Shown piece after piece: positions 1 to 11,010 of a DNA stretch of 64,000 nucleotides (within the stretch, counting starts at the first letter, position 1; each line of letters begins with the position of its first letter). Under the pieces are notes generated by a model. The model had not been told where the DNA came from. It ran no database searches and saw only the letters and a program-made list of their open reading frames with translations. Source of the DNA: Syngnathus acus (lineage: Eukaryota > Chordata > Actinopteri > Syngnathiformes > Syngnathidae); the NCBI RefSeq assembly GCF_901709675.1, contig NC_051108.1:1240001-1304000 (forward strand). The letters are read 5' to 3'. The position numbers were made by a program, and so were the translations under genes.

Positions 1-1
1 A

Positions 2-229
2 GCGGCCGGAGCGCAGGCGTGCCCGAAGTGCGGGGAGGTGTTCGCCGGCGCCGAGGCGCGCCAGCGGCACCTGCGGCCGCCGCACGACCTCTGCTGCAAA
101 ACCTGCCCGGACGTCCTCCGCAGCTCGCCCGCGCTCACCCGCCACCTCACGTCAACCGGCGACCAATTTGCTTGCCCTATGATTGGCCGGCGACCAGTCC
201 AACTTCAGCTGCAGCCGCAAGCCCACTAA
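2..229 (+). CDS. C2H2 zinc-finger protein, 3' end only
   Basis: The reading frame is open from the window edge to TAA at 227-229. It shows one complete finger with spacing C-x2-C-x12-H-x4-H (first Cys near base 20). A second, degenerate finger has C-x2-C-x12-H but lacks the final His, and a short Gln/Pro-rich tail follows. Such fingers normally bind DNA, but with only the last ~75 residues visible neither the gene nor its target can be named. The linker is not the classical TGEKP type, so this is probably not a KRAB-like tandem-finger protein. AATAAA at 233-238 lies only four bases after the stop, which is close for a poly(A) signal. It could instead be a decayed copy, because the last finger is broken. 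Confidence 0.55.
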   Translation, partial: AAGAQACPKCGEVFAGAEARQRHLRPPHDLCCKTCPDVLRSSPALTRHLTSTGDQFACPMIGRRPVQLQLQPQAH

Positions 230-232
230 GGC

Positions 233-238
233 AATAAA
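233..238 (+). terminator. Possible poly(A) signal AATAAA
   Basis: AATAAA lies directly downstream of the zinc-finger stop codon. The spacing is unusually tight, so a later site could be used. Confidence 0.35.
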
Positions 239-2558
239 CTAAAAGGTGGTTCTCAGTGCCTTTGCCCGCAGGAGGCCATTTTGTTTTGCGTCTTTGACAG
301 TTTGGACTCAGCCCCGTTCCTTCCCCGTCCTCGCCGCACGTGTGCTGTTAGCACGCTGATGCTTCTTTAGCTTTAATGAGCATTTGCCTCTTCGGATCAG
401 AAGGTAGCAAAAGAAACCGACTAGCTTAGCCACAACTGCCTTTGGACTAGAAACTGCTGTAATATTGCCTTATCGATTATCTTGAAGGTTTCTGTGTTAC
501 CACTGCTCAGTATGTTTTGCTCCTATTTATGTATTTATTGATGTGCGTATTTATTCACATAAATTATTACTGTGTGTGGACGATATGTTTACCGTGGCTT
601 TTTAGCAATCAACTCTGACCAGGATGCAATCATGACTTCAATTGATTGTTTTTCTTTTTGTGATCGGTAGCTGATATTATGCCGTGAGTGTTTTGCACTC
701 TTTGCTAAATGTCCAAAAAGAATAAAAAAAATGACTACAACTGTTGCTGCTGCCATTGTGACCTTATGGAAACGCAAATATTTCGGGATCATAAAAAAAG
801 AAAAGAAAAATGTGCCTTTCGCTCAAAGTCACCCAAAGCTGACTCGCCATTTTCATGAGGTCCAATTGTTTGGGGAGTGCTAGCTCGTGTAATCCGCCTT
901 GCAGCTGCGCTGGGATGGCGGAAAATATGATTATAAAAGTATCGTGGTGCGGCAGATGATCGGGTCACCCGCCGCCATGTGCTGCAGATCACAGCTCCGA
1001 TTAGCGAAAGCTTAATCGCCTTCTCCGTGTCAAAGCTAATTAAAGAGCACCAGCTTGTTGGATTGAGCTTCTTTTCATTTCAACTTGAGTCGTCGTCACA
1101 TCGACCCCCTCCTGCCTCTCCCTCAAGACCAATCACCAGAAGTGACCCCTGCAAAGGGGGTTGGGGCAGTGTCTTATTAGAAGGGCCACCTGAGCCACTT
1201 GTCAACAGTTTGTCACCATAGCAACCCAGGCCCGATGACAACTGCTGAACATTGATTCCGCTTCTTGCTCATTCCATCACCGGCGAATTATTGATCTGAC
1301 TCATTTGTGATTTTGTCTGCGTCCTCGTCATGATTTGTGCACCATCATCCAATCCTCCAATCAGGGATGGGCTTCTTCTCCCTGTTTGCTTTGTGTCCTG
1401 GCTTGTCCCCATGCTCAAGCAGTAAACAAGCAAAGCCTTTACATTTTTGTATATTCATACTGTACATGTTAAGACATGCCAATGCTGATTGTGTGTGTGT
1501 GTGTGTGTGTTCGCACAGTAGCACTCCACACACACTGGAGACATCGTACGCCCCGGCAACACTAATGAAGGCAGGATGGAGTTATGGCGGTGACGGCGTA
1601 ATTGGACCTCAGAGACACTGGAAACTTGCTCGCCATCATCATCATCATCATTGGACATTTATTGCAAGGGTGTCCGAAGTGCAGCTTTGGGATTTTCCAG
1701 CGCTTATTTGGGTCCTCCTCATTTGCCAATCTGCTTTTCTTAAGTTTTCATCTTTTCACAAACCCAAGGTGATATGATTTTTCTATACGTGGCGCTCAGA
1801 AGGACGCCTTGCGGTCATGTTTGAGTCCGTCTGTTTGAAGAGTGGATGCTGTCCATCAAATATGAAGACAAATACTTGTTATGTTGTCCTTGTCTGTGTT
1901 GTTGTCCTCTAGCCAAAATACCCCTGCACAAGCCCCGGGGGGTGAGAAGCGGAGGGGCGGGGAATTGTTACCTGGCAGCTGGGCCGCAAAGATGTCGTTG
2001 CGCCCTCGAGAGAACACTCACCATCACCCATCATGGATATTGCCGATGCCATCAGCTGAGGACAACAAGAGCAAAGGGCTGCCTATCGAAAGGAATGACT
2101 TGCTGATAAAAACTAGTCACTCTAAAACTATTATAGGCCTCAGGAATTATTCATACTGAGACTGGTATCAATGAGCAGAGAGTAAAAGGCTAAATTTGTG
2201 AATAATGTATTATTTTCCACAATCGAGCTCATCCCGGAAGCAGCGACGTTCACACTTCAGTCTCTTGACAAACCTAACTTAGCTTTAATTTTGAAAGGTA
2301 ACGCGGAAGTGAAAGCGGGTTTCGTAGTTTTTATTAAAGCAGTTTTTGTGGTACCGTATGAACGTTTTTTGTTCTCCCGGACTAAAAGTATTCATTAGGC
2401 CAGAGATTAATATCAAGAATGCCAAAGACATTGAAATTACTCTCTTGAATTGTATCAATTTCTTGATTTCTGTGGCTTTGTCAACTGACGTTAGTCCGTG
2501 ACGTCACGATAGCGGAAGCGCCGGACGACTGGATGAAGTTCCCTAGCAGTTGCTGACA
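239..2558. other. Intergenic region, no gene recognised
   Basis: About 2.3 kb of AT-moderate sequence. It holds a short GT microsatellite near 1490-1510 and a short run of ATC trinucleotides near 1634-1652. The short open frames on both strands are not conserved-looking and several depend on the simple repeats. The final ~100 bases before 2559 are GC-richer and probably hold the promoter and 5' UTR of the pnrc1-like gene. Confidence 0.5.
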
Positions 2559-3417
2559 ATGATGGACTGGACGCGCAATCACCAAACTCAGCCTGGCGAC
2601 GTCGACAAGAACCCGGCGGCAGCGACCGGGAAAGGAGATGCCAGTGGGGCGACGAAACTGATGAACGTCAAGAAGAAAAAGAAGAAAACGACGAACGGGA
2701 GGAGGAGGAGGAGGAGGAAGAAGAACCCGCCGAGAATCTCCCGCTTGTCTGACCACAACAAGACCCAGCAGGAACAGCAGGAGAGCAGTGTTTCGGAACA
2801 GCCCTGCCGGGCATCAGCCATCATCAGCAAGAAAGAGGTAAAGACCACTTGGCACGCCCGTCTCGGTCATGTTATTAGGGTGTGAAGGTGCCGCTCATCG
2901 CTGAGCCGGGACTGGTGACCAGAGGTGGCCACTAGAGGTCACCAGAGTTGTCCAGTCCACGTCCAGAAAGTAAAGGCCATGCGACAGAGTTGTTGTTTTT
3001 TCTTTTTGATAGCTGCTGAGGTCCAAATGTGATCGCCTGGAGCGAGAACCAGTGCCACCAGTGTGTCTGGCGGCCCACATGCTTGTGAAACATGAGCAAC
3101 TCAATGGCACCGTCCTCTACGGGCACTCCTGCCGACGCGCTCCCAAACCCGGCAGGAACGACCTTTGCACTAAACCTCGTTTGGAGCACCACAGTGTTAC
3201 AAATGCAACCGATTGCCTCAAAGAACGCGCGCCCGAACACCTTGATGACAGCGAGAAAGTCTACGCCGGCGCCAGGTTCAGCGAACCGCCCTCGCCCAGC
3301 CTTCTCCCCAAACCGCCCGTCCACTGGGTCCGGAAGAACCATAGTCCAAAACTCAAAAGTCGAAAACTAATGAGCGACCACTTGAAGTCGCTTTTGAAGG
3401 TTCAAGATCAAGCCTGA
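2559..3417 (+). CDS. pnrc1: Proline-rich nuclear receptor coactivator (PNRC1-like)
   Basis: Two coding exons: 2559-2837 and 3013-3417 (stop TGA 3415-3417), joined in phase 0, giving about 227 residues. Diagnostic features are near the C-terminus: the SH3-binding SEPPSPS block inside [19 protein letters not shown], and an LxxLL nuclear-receptor box (LKSLL) just before the end. Both are hallmarks of PNRC1/PNRC2, small nuclear proteins that bind nuclear receptors and, for PNRC2, link UPF1 to decapping. The length and a long Lys/Arg tract at residues ~40-60 (six lysines, then six arginines) favour PNRC1 (human ~327 residues) over PNRC2 (~139). The remaining N-terminal part is poorly conserved. 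The start was chosen as the first ATG of the open frame (a second follows at once). An intron of 175 bp has a GT donor and a CTTTTTGATAG acceptor. Confidence 0.75.
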
Positions 3418-3773
3418 CCGCAGAACCAGCTTGTTTAAGCAGCACAAAACACAGCTTCAGATAATCAAACAACGCCAGTCAACTCAGTCAGCATTTGATT
3501 CAGTGTCCCCCCCCACTAAGGCAGCTATTGCTCATTCAGGATGACTAAAGTATTTTCTTCAGCATCCTCGTTTATTCAGATAATTTATTTGAGGGTATTT
3601 ATTCCTCGTTTATTCAGAGAATTTATTTGAGGGTATTCATTTTGTTGAGCCTACAATGACAAGTTTCTTTTCTCTTGAAACTTTATTCGTATTTTGATAC
3701 AAACAGATACATTGTATGTGATGGCATGCCAATACATTAATATTATACAAGGTACATTTACTTCTTAGTAAGA

Positions 3774-3779
3774 AATAAA
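3774..3779 (+). terminator. Candidate poly(A) signal for pnrc1-like gene
   Basis: AATAAA lies about 360 bases after the stop codon, in AT-rich sequence typical of a 3' UTR. Confidence 0.4.
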
Positions 3780-4547
3780 AAGAAGAGTAAACAAAAAAGA
3801 TTATTTTTGCTGTTAACCGTCTCAAAATATTTTGGCCGATACACTTGTGAACCGGAAGTAGTTGCCCTTGACCCGGAAGTACTTATGCTGCTGTGATGCT
3901 GGATCCCTTGCTAGTTTCGAGGCTTTTCTCTTTTTAACAGGGAGACTAAGCAAACGGTTTTTTTTTTCCGTTTTGTCCTTTTCGAAGCGACTTGAGGACC
4001 CCGGGAGTTTGACTGCGAGCTGCTTGGTGAGTCAAACTCACGGGAATGGGCGGGAAAGGGTTTTAGGCGCACGTCAGATCGTCGGTCTGTCAAATATCCG
4101 TCAAGAGACACATTCTTCAGCTCCTTCATCAATCGCATTTATTTTTAAAGGCAAGCCGAGCAATGTGGGCTCCACATTAAATCACCACTTTGTTTCCACA
4201 AGAATCTGATTTTAATCGATGAGCCCACTTCGCTTTGAGGAAAAGCTAACGGTGACATCAATGCTGTCATAACCGATTTTGTTTTCTTCCACATCTGGGA
4301 TTTGCATTATTTCCTCCTGGCATCAAATATGCAATGATTAAAATCCACGAAAAGATTAGGAAGGAATATTTTTCTATGCAGATAATGTAGAAATGGGTTA
4401 GTCTAAGAAGTGCAGATCAGCTTTGAACTACGAAGGCCACTGAACGCTTCTCAAGCAACTCAAATGAAAGACTAAAATGGAAGCAGCTTGGCTTGCTGCT
4501 TTGTTCCCCCTTAGCTTCTGTTTCACCATCGGCTGGCGGTCACCGGC
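3780..4547. other. Spacer with probable btbd9 5' UTR exon
   Basis: No coding gene is seen. A consensus donor (GTGAGT) follows GAGCTGCTTG at about 4026, so a noncoding first exon of btbd9 ending there is likely, with its promoter upstream of ~3950. This is inference from one donor site only. Confidence 0.35.
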
Positions 4548-7110
4548 ATGAGCAACAACAGCCAACCCCTGCGGCCGCCGGCCTCCGTGTCTGAGATCGA
4601 CCACATCCACTTGCTGTCGGAGCAGCTGGGCGCGCTGGCACTGGGCGAAGACTACAGCGATGTCACCTTCATCGTGGAGGGCAAACGCTTCCCGGCGCAT
4701 CGCGTCATCCTGGCCGCCCGCTGTCACTATTTCAGGTATCGAAAAGAAACATGAGCACTTGTGGTCTTTGTGTGGGAGTTGATGCCCATACAAAAAATGG
4801 TCTATATGCAGGGCGCTGTTGTACGGCGGCATGAAGGAGTCCCAGCCGCAGGCGGAAGTGAGCCTGGAGGAGACGCGGGCGGAGGCCTTCTCCATGCTGC
4901 TGCGCTACTTGTACACGGGCCGCGCCAGCCTCAGCTCTGCCCGCGAGGAGGTGCTGCTGGACTTCCTGGGCCTGGCCCACCGCTACGGGCTGCAGCCGCT
5001 GGAGGATTCCACTTCAGACTTCCTGCGCACCGTCCTGCACACGGGCAACGTGTGCCTGGTCTTCGACGTGGCAAGCCTCTACTCGCTGAGCGCGCTGGGC
5101 GCCGCCTGCTGCTCCTACATGGACAAGCACGCGCCCGACATCCTCAACTCGGACGGCTTCTTGACGCTTTCCAAGGTGAGGGAGGAGACGGGGTAGGCCG
5201 CCGCCCGCCCGCCCGCCCGGGACTGACGCCTCTTCCGCCTCGACAGACGGCGCTGCTGACAGTGGTGCGGCGCGACTCGTTCGCCGCCAGCGAGCGGGAG
5301 ATCTTCCAGGCGCTGTGCCGCTGGTGCCGGCAACGCGGCGAGAGCGGTGAGACGCGGGAGGTGATGGCGGCCGTGCGGCTGCCGCTCATGACGCTGACGG
5401 AGATGCTGAACGTGGTGCGGCCCTCGGGCCTCCTTAGCCCCGACCACCTGCTGGACGCCATCAAGCTGCGCACGGAGAGCCGCAACATGGACCTCAACTT
5501 CCGCGGCATGCTCCGTCAGTGCACTTGTTCTTGTGACGTGTGAAAAGCATGCGGGCTGAATAGGAATTAGCTGTCTTGGTTCTTGGAGTTCCTTGACTGA
5601 GTTGCCAGCACTCTTGTTGTCTTTCAGTACCGGAGGAGAACATCGCCACCATGAAGCACGGCGCTCAGGTGACAAAGGGCGAGCTGAAGTCGGCGCTGCT
5701 GGACGGGGACACGCAAAACTACGACCTGGACCATGGCTTCTCCAGGCACCCCATCGAGGAGGACGGGCGGGCCGGCATCCAGGTCAAACTGGGACAGCCG
5801 TCCATCATCAACCACGTGCGGCTGCTGCTGTGGGACAGAGACAGCCGGTGAGGACGCCTGTGTGAGGAATAAGTTGCTCCGTGAAGACATCTCAAGTTTC
5901 AGCAAGTTGTTTTGTTGTGATGGCAGCTCGTATTCTTACTACATCGAAGTTTCCATGGACGAGCTGGACTGGGTTCGCGTGGTGGACCATTCCAAGTATT
6001 TGTGCCGCTCTTGGCAGAATCTCTTCTTCACGCCCAGAGTGTGCAGGCAAGGCCATCTCTGCTGCGGCCGCTGCACTCGCTTCCGGTTTTGTAATGTTTT
6101 TTGCGGCAGGTATGTTCGCGTCGTGGGAACGCACAACACGGTCAACAAGGTCTTCCATCTGGTGGCCTTCGAATGCATGTTCACCAACCGGACCTTCACC
6201 CTGGAGCAAGGACTGCTGGGTGAGTCACCCTGAAAATGCGTCAGGTGTCACGTCCTGCGCTTCACCTCCCCTCCTCTGCCACGAGCGCAGTCCCCAGCGA
6301 GAACGTGGCCACGGTGGCGGCGTGCGCCAGCGTGATCGAGGGCGTGAGTCGCAGTCGCAACGCTTTGCTCAACGGCGACACGCGCAACTACGACTGGGAC
6401 TCGGGTTACACCTGCCACCAGCTGGGCTCGGGCGCCATCGTCATCCAGCTGGCTCAGCCCTACTGCGTCAGCTCCTTAAGGTGACTTCCATTTGGAAGAA
6501 TGAATCCGAAAAAGTTGATCTCCATTTATTGTGCTTTGACTTTGCGCTCAGGCTTTTGCTGTGGGACTGCGACGAGCGCTCGTACAGTTACTACATCGAG
6601 GTGTCCACCAATCAGCAGCAGTGGACCAAGGTGGTGGACCGCACCCGAGTGACGTGTCGGTGAGGCCACGGAAGGCGGAGAGAGCGCCGACGGTGGCTTT
6701 TGTGCGCTCGCTGACTCTGACCTCCTTGTGCGGCAGGTCCTGGCAGAGCCTCAAGTTCGATAAGCAGCTGGCCTCTTTTGTCCGGATCGTGGGCACGCAC
6801 AACACCGCCAATGAGGTGAACGCACATTGCCGTCAAAATTTCAAAAAATGGATGCCGAAGGTTTTAAAGCGAACTCGCCAGCCCAATGACTTTCCGATAT
6901 TGTCCTCCTCAGGTCTTCCACTGCGTCCACTTTGAGTGTCCGGCCCAGTCGGACACGGACGTGAAAGAAAGCGGTGCTGGGTCGGGCCCGGACGGTTCGG
7001 ATTCGGCCGCTTCCTCGGCGCAGCCGCCGCGACCTCAGCGGCCGTCGCGCACGCACAGCCTGCTGCCCTCCAACATGTCTTTGGCTTCCTCGCAGGCCAA
7101 TCACCGCTAA
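4548..7110 (+). CDS. btbd9: BTB/POZ domain-containing protein 9
   Basis: Ten coding exons: 4548-4735, 4812-5175, 5247-5514, 5628-5847, 5927-6046, 6110-6219, 6291-6480, 6552-6659, 6737-6815, 6913-7110. They give 614 residues, against 612 in human BTBD9, with near-continuous similarity. A BTB domain lies at about residues 30-140 (SDVTFIVEGKRFPAHRVILA), a BACK domain at about 150-255, and two F5/8-type C (discoidin) repeats follow from about 275 to 565. Each repeat carries an ALL(L/N)GDT and an RIVGTHNT-type motif. BTBD9 is thought to be a cullin-3 substrate adaptor; in other animals it is tied to iron handling, dopamine and sleep (restless legs locus). The Ser/Pro-rich tail differs from human. 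Nearly all introns are 63-113 bp. Intron 5 (6047-6109) uses a GC donor. zfand3 follows directly, as in human. Confidence 0.97.
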
Positions 7111-8963
7111 CACTGTCGCCGCCGCGCCCCCTGCTGGAGGGGTTTGGGAGGACTGCCGTTTTTGCACAGCCGCCGCCGTCGTCGTCGTCATAACTCGTGC
7201 TGCTCTTTCATCGCCTCCACGCACCTTTTCGAGCCTCCGGTCTTCCTGACTCGTTTGATACGTTTTTTGTGACTTTGTAGACTCCGGCTCACCTCCGACT
7301 TCCTAACAAATGTGATCTATTTTGAAGAAAGCAGGCGGCTATTTTTGCAACGCAGTTTGTATGCAAAACGGAACTTCATCCCGCACTGACGCATTTGCAG
7401 ATTCAACCCGTGCCAAAAAAGGAAAGCAATAAATTGAATCAGGCGGTTGGGGCCCAGGGGCTCGCACCAAATCATTTGCGCCAAAACGGCCAACTTGACA
7501 AAAACACGAGCAGCTGCTATTGGCACTTTACTGGACTCAAGTTGCAGAAATGAAGCTTGCATCTTGGGTCTTTTGACTGACAAAGAACTGGAGCTCCCAG
7601 AAGGTTCAATGAAGTTGGCTGCGCGTGTTGAAAAGAGAGTGCAACGGTTACTATTTGTTGTTTCACTCTGGAGTTACTGATATATTTAGCCTATGTAAAT
7701 ATGGTTTTGTTCTGCATCTTTTGTTCTCAACGAGGGTCACTACAAACAATTTCTTGAATTATTTGACTTCATCTGATAAAAGAATGATTACAGAGTAGGC
7801 CATAACTTGGCAATGCCAAAAATGCACACATTTAATAGATTTTGATTCAGTTTCTAGTTTGGGCCAAACTGCTTTTGGAAAATGGATGAATTGATCAACA
7901 AAGTTATCCACTAATTGCTATTCGGTTAATCGTTGCACATATTTGTCCGATGCGGTCCGCTTGCCTATTTATTAACAACACTGAGATTTTTTACAATGCA
8001 ATTTTTGAGGTTGTGTCTGTCCCATTTGACTGTTTTGTCATTGTATGTGAAGAGAGGCCTTTCTTCTGCTGTATGGGTCTGATGGAAACACGCTTGTTTG
8101 ATGTTTGCTTTCCTGTCACTGTTCACCACTCACCAGCGTCCGTTGATGTTCCACAAGGACGCTCTCCAAAGCAGAAAGATTTATTGAAGGAGGGGGGCGT
8201 TAGTTTGTTGTCATCCTCCTGAGTGTCAAATAATATTTATTGCAACTAATGTTACTCGCTTCTTGCATTATTGTCCAGTTTGAGAGCAGAAAGTCAATCA
8301 TCTGAACGCTATACTACAGTTGTGTCACTTTGCCCAAGTTTGGGATCTCCTCGAACTCATCTAGCAATGCAAACCTTTGGTGGCAAACAAAAGGCGGCCT
8401 TGTCAGATATTTGCTCATTTCTAGTCGCCTTTTTGCTCTTGTTATCCACTGTTGACATTTTTGGTGCTGCTGGTCGCGTTTCCGGCCCAGCTGGGTTGAG
8501 CCCGTGGACGCGTCGACGGGGAGGGGTTGTCCCCGGACGCCTGGGCCGGCTCGTCGCCGTGTCGATTTATCTGCTCTCTCCGAACGTCCTCCCACGGCTA
8601 CAACGGGCTCTTTAAATCGCCTTTTGTCCACCTCAACGGAAGGCTGGCGAGTTTTTCGACGGATTTTGGTTGAACGCGGATACCCCCACCCCCTCGCCCC
8701 CTCTTGTTGGTCGTGTCTAACGTCCACACGTCCAGCTGATCGCATCGAGTGCCTTTCAATTCTTGCTCTTCCAACAGAGCCCCGTATTTCGCTTTTTCAC
8801 ACTTCCCTCCGGGATCGTTCAACGGGGTGAGGGCATTTTGTGCCCGTCCGCGGCGCTTTTCCGGCTTTCCCCCCTTTCTTTTTCTGTTTTTGGGTAAGCT
8901 CCGGCGAGTGAGCAGGCCGCAGACCAATCCCCGTCCTCGCGTAGCCTCCTGCGGCCGGCCGCT
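7111..8963. other. btbd9 3' UTR and btbd9-zfand3 spacer
   Basis: AATAAA at 7428-7433 is the best poly(A) signal for btbd9. The rest is unremarkable until ~8480, where the sequence becomes GC- and CpG-rich up to the zfand3 start, fitting a CpG-island promoter. No other gene was recognised. Confidence 0.5.
7428..7433 (+). terminator. Candidate btbd9 poly(A) signal
   Basis: AATAAA lies 318 bases after the btbd9 stop codon, on the coding strand. Confidence 0.5.
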
Positions 8964-11010
8964 ATGGGCGACACCAGCGAGAGAAGCAAGCCACCCGGCC
9001 TCCCTCCCCGGTGTCCATGCGGCTTTTGGGGGTAAGTTTGGCCCACTTGGCCGCCTCGCAGTGAGACGAAAGAGCTTCGATGAAATCTTTGCTAGCGACT
9101 CGAGTCGCCCATTGTTGTTGTTGCGTTGAAGCAGGCCGGCGGTGGGGGGTTGGGAAGTTGCCCAATAAATCAACCTCCTGCCTGCCTGCCTGCCAATGTC
9201 AGCCGTTGTCGAACTTTTCGGCACCGCTCGGTGTGTGGGCGCCGTTGGGTGTCTTTTGAAGACGTTTGCGAGGCGACGTGCCCATGTTGAAGATGATTTA
9301 TTGGCAGCAGCAGCAGCAGGTTCCTTTTCAAGGCAGCCCGGCCTGTTGCTGCTCACACAACGAACTTGTCCTGTGTATTTGGGAAGAAAGATAATCACTT
9401 GATTTGAGGTTGAGCTTCTATGGATCTTTGTTTGCCTTAATGTCATTGCTTTTTGATGTGTCACGTCAAAAACGATGAACGGCACTGTTGGTTGCATACC
9501 GGATATGATTCACGGCCTGCCTACGTCACCAAGCAGTACTTTGATCCTTTGATACGCTTTTATGAATAATTCAAATTGTGTGTGGGAATCAACCAGCTTT
9601 TAAATGATGATAATGCCTTAAAAAAAGCTGTAAACGTTCTAATTGCATGGTAGCATATCATATCAATCCCACAAGAAACAGCGCGAGTGTGCCCTCTAGC
9701 GGTTGCAAGCAGGACCTCCAGTTGACTTCCTTACTTTCTTCAATCACTTCTAATTTTGCTCTATGAACACCAGCACCCCCTAAAATGGAAAATGTTTTCA
9801 GGCACGCTGAGACTGCAAAAGAGGCCAATCACTCTTTGGGGGGAAAAAAATAACAAATTGAGTGAGGCGAACTGAGCACCTATGACCACTCACTCACAAT
9901 GGATGTGTTTTGTGTGTGCAGGTCCAGTAAGACCATGAATCTGTGTTCCAAGTGTTTTGCCGGTAAGTTCATGCAAGCTCTTCTCGCGCAGCAAAACAGA
10001 ATGGTAGGGACTAGTCGAAGAGCTTTAAAAAGTCTTTGTTCCGTGGACTTATCAGAACGGCAGCGTCACTAAAGCATCTTCAAAAGTTTTCCATTCCGTC
10101 AATGATTGTGAAAATGGAAAGCTCAATAATAAGTTGGTCTTTCTTCCCGGCTTGCCCGCTGCAGACATCCAGAAGAAGCAGCCGGGCGAGGACAGCCGCT
10201 CGGCCGTCTTCACGAGCGGCGGCGGTGGCGAGACCGCCGCAGCGGCCGTCGCCAACAGCACCGCCAACAAGAGTCCATCGATATCGTCGTCGCTCTCGCC
10301 GTCTCTGTCCACGCCCACCGCTGCGGAGCCCACGGCCGCCGAGGAAGCCTCGCCTTTGTTCGCCGCCTCCAGGGAGGGTAAGCGTGCAGTCGATACCGGA
10401 TTTGAAACCTGGCCTGCGCCCTTACATGTCCAACTTTCAGGTGCGTCGACAGCGACGGCGCAGGGTACGCTGCGCACGCCGGCAAAACGTCCTCGAGAAT
10501 CGGGTACGCTCTCCTCCTCTGGCCCGCCGTCCCCCGCCAAACCACGCTTAAGCCCTCCTCTCTTCTCTTCCGCCGCATTCACAGCCTCGCCCTCGGAAAG
10601 CGAGGCCACGCCGGAGAAGCGGCCGCGGCCGGAAGCCGAAGAAGAAGATGGCGGCGGCGAAGGCGGCGAGGATGAGGCGGCCGACACGCCCAAACAGAAG
10701 AACCGCCGGCGCTGCTACAGCTGCCAAAGCAAACTGGAGCTGGTGCAGCAGGAACTGGGCTCGTGTCGCTGTGGTGCGTACACGCGTGGTCACCCAAAAA
10801 AAAAACATGGCTGTCGTCCAGGCGTGCCTTTGACAGGCGTGGCTCTGTTTTGCAGGCTACGTGTTCTGCATGCTGCACCGGCTGCCCGAGCAGCACGACT
10901 GCCTCTTTGACCACCTGGGCCGCGGGCGGCAGGAGGCCATCCTCAAGATGGTCAAGCTGGAACGCAAGGTGGGCCGCTCCTGCCAGCGCATCGGCGAGGA
11001 GTGCTCCTGA
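8964..11010 (+). CDS. zfand3: AN1-type zinc finger protein 3 (A20 + AN1)
   Basis: Six coding exons: 8964-9031, 9922-9962, 10165-10377, 10441-10503, 10585-10773, 10856-11010; 242 residues, against 227 in human ZFAND3. An A20-type zinc finger sits at the N-terminus (C17, C19, C31, C34, within CPCGFWGSSKTMNLCSKCF). A low-complexity Ser/Ala/Pro linker follows, then an AN1 finger near the C-terminus starting at CYSCQ and running through CRCGYVFCMLHRLPEQHDC. A20/AN1 proteins bind ubiquitin or chaperone machinery; ZFAND3 has also been reported as a DNA-binding regulator in cells. The start ATG is followed by MGDTSERSK, close to the mammalian start. Introns 3 and 4 (63 and 81 bp) are multiples of three with no stop codon, so their retention would still give an open frame. 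btbd9 lies just upstream, as in human. Confidence 0.95.

Noticed and set aside
1337-1777. 146-codon frame with a His run
   Set aside because: Depends on GT and ATC simple repeats; not gene-like.
8598-9497. Minus-strand frame of 299 codons upstream of zfand3
   Set aside because: Overlaps the GC-rich zfand3 promoter and exon 1 antisense; no family similarity seen.
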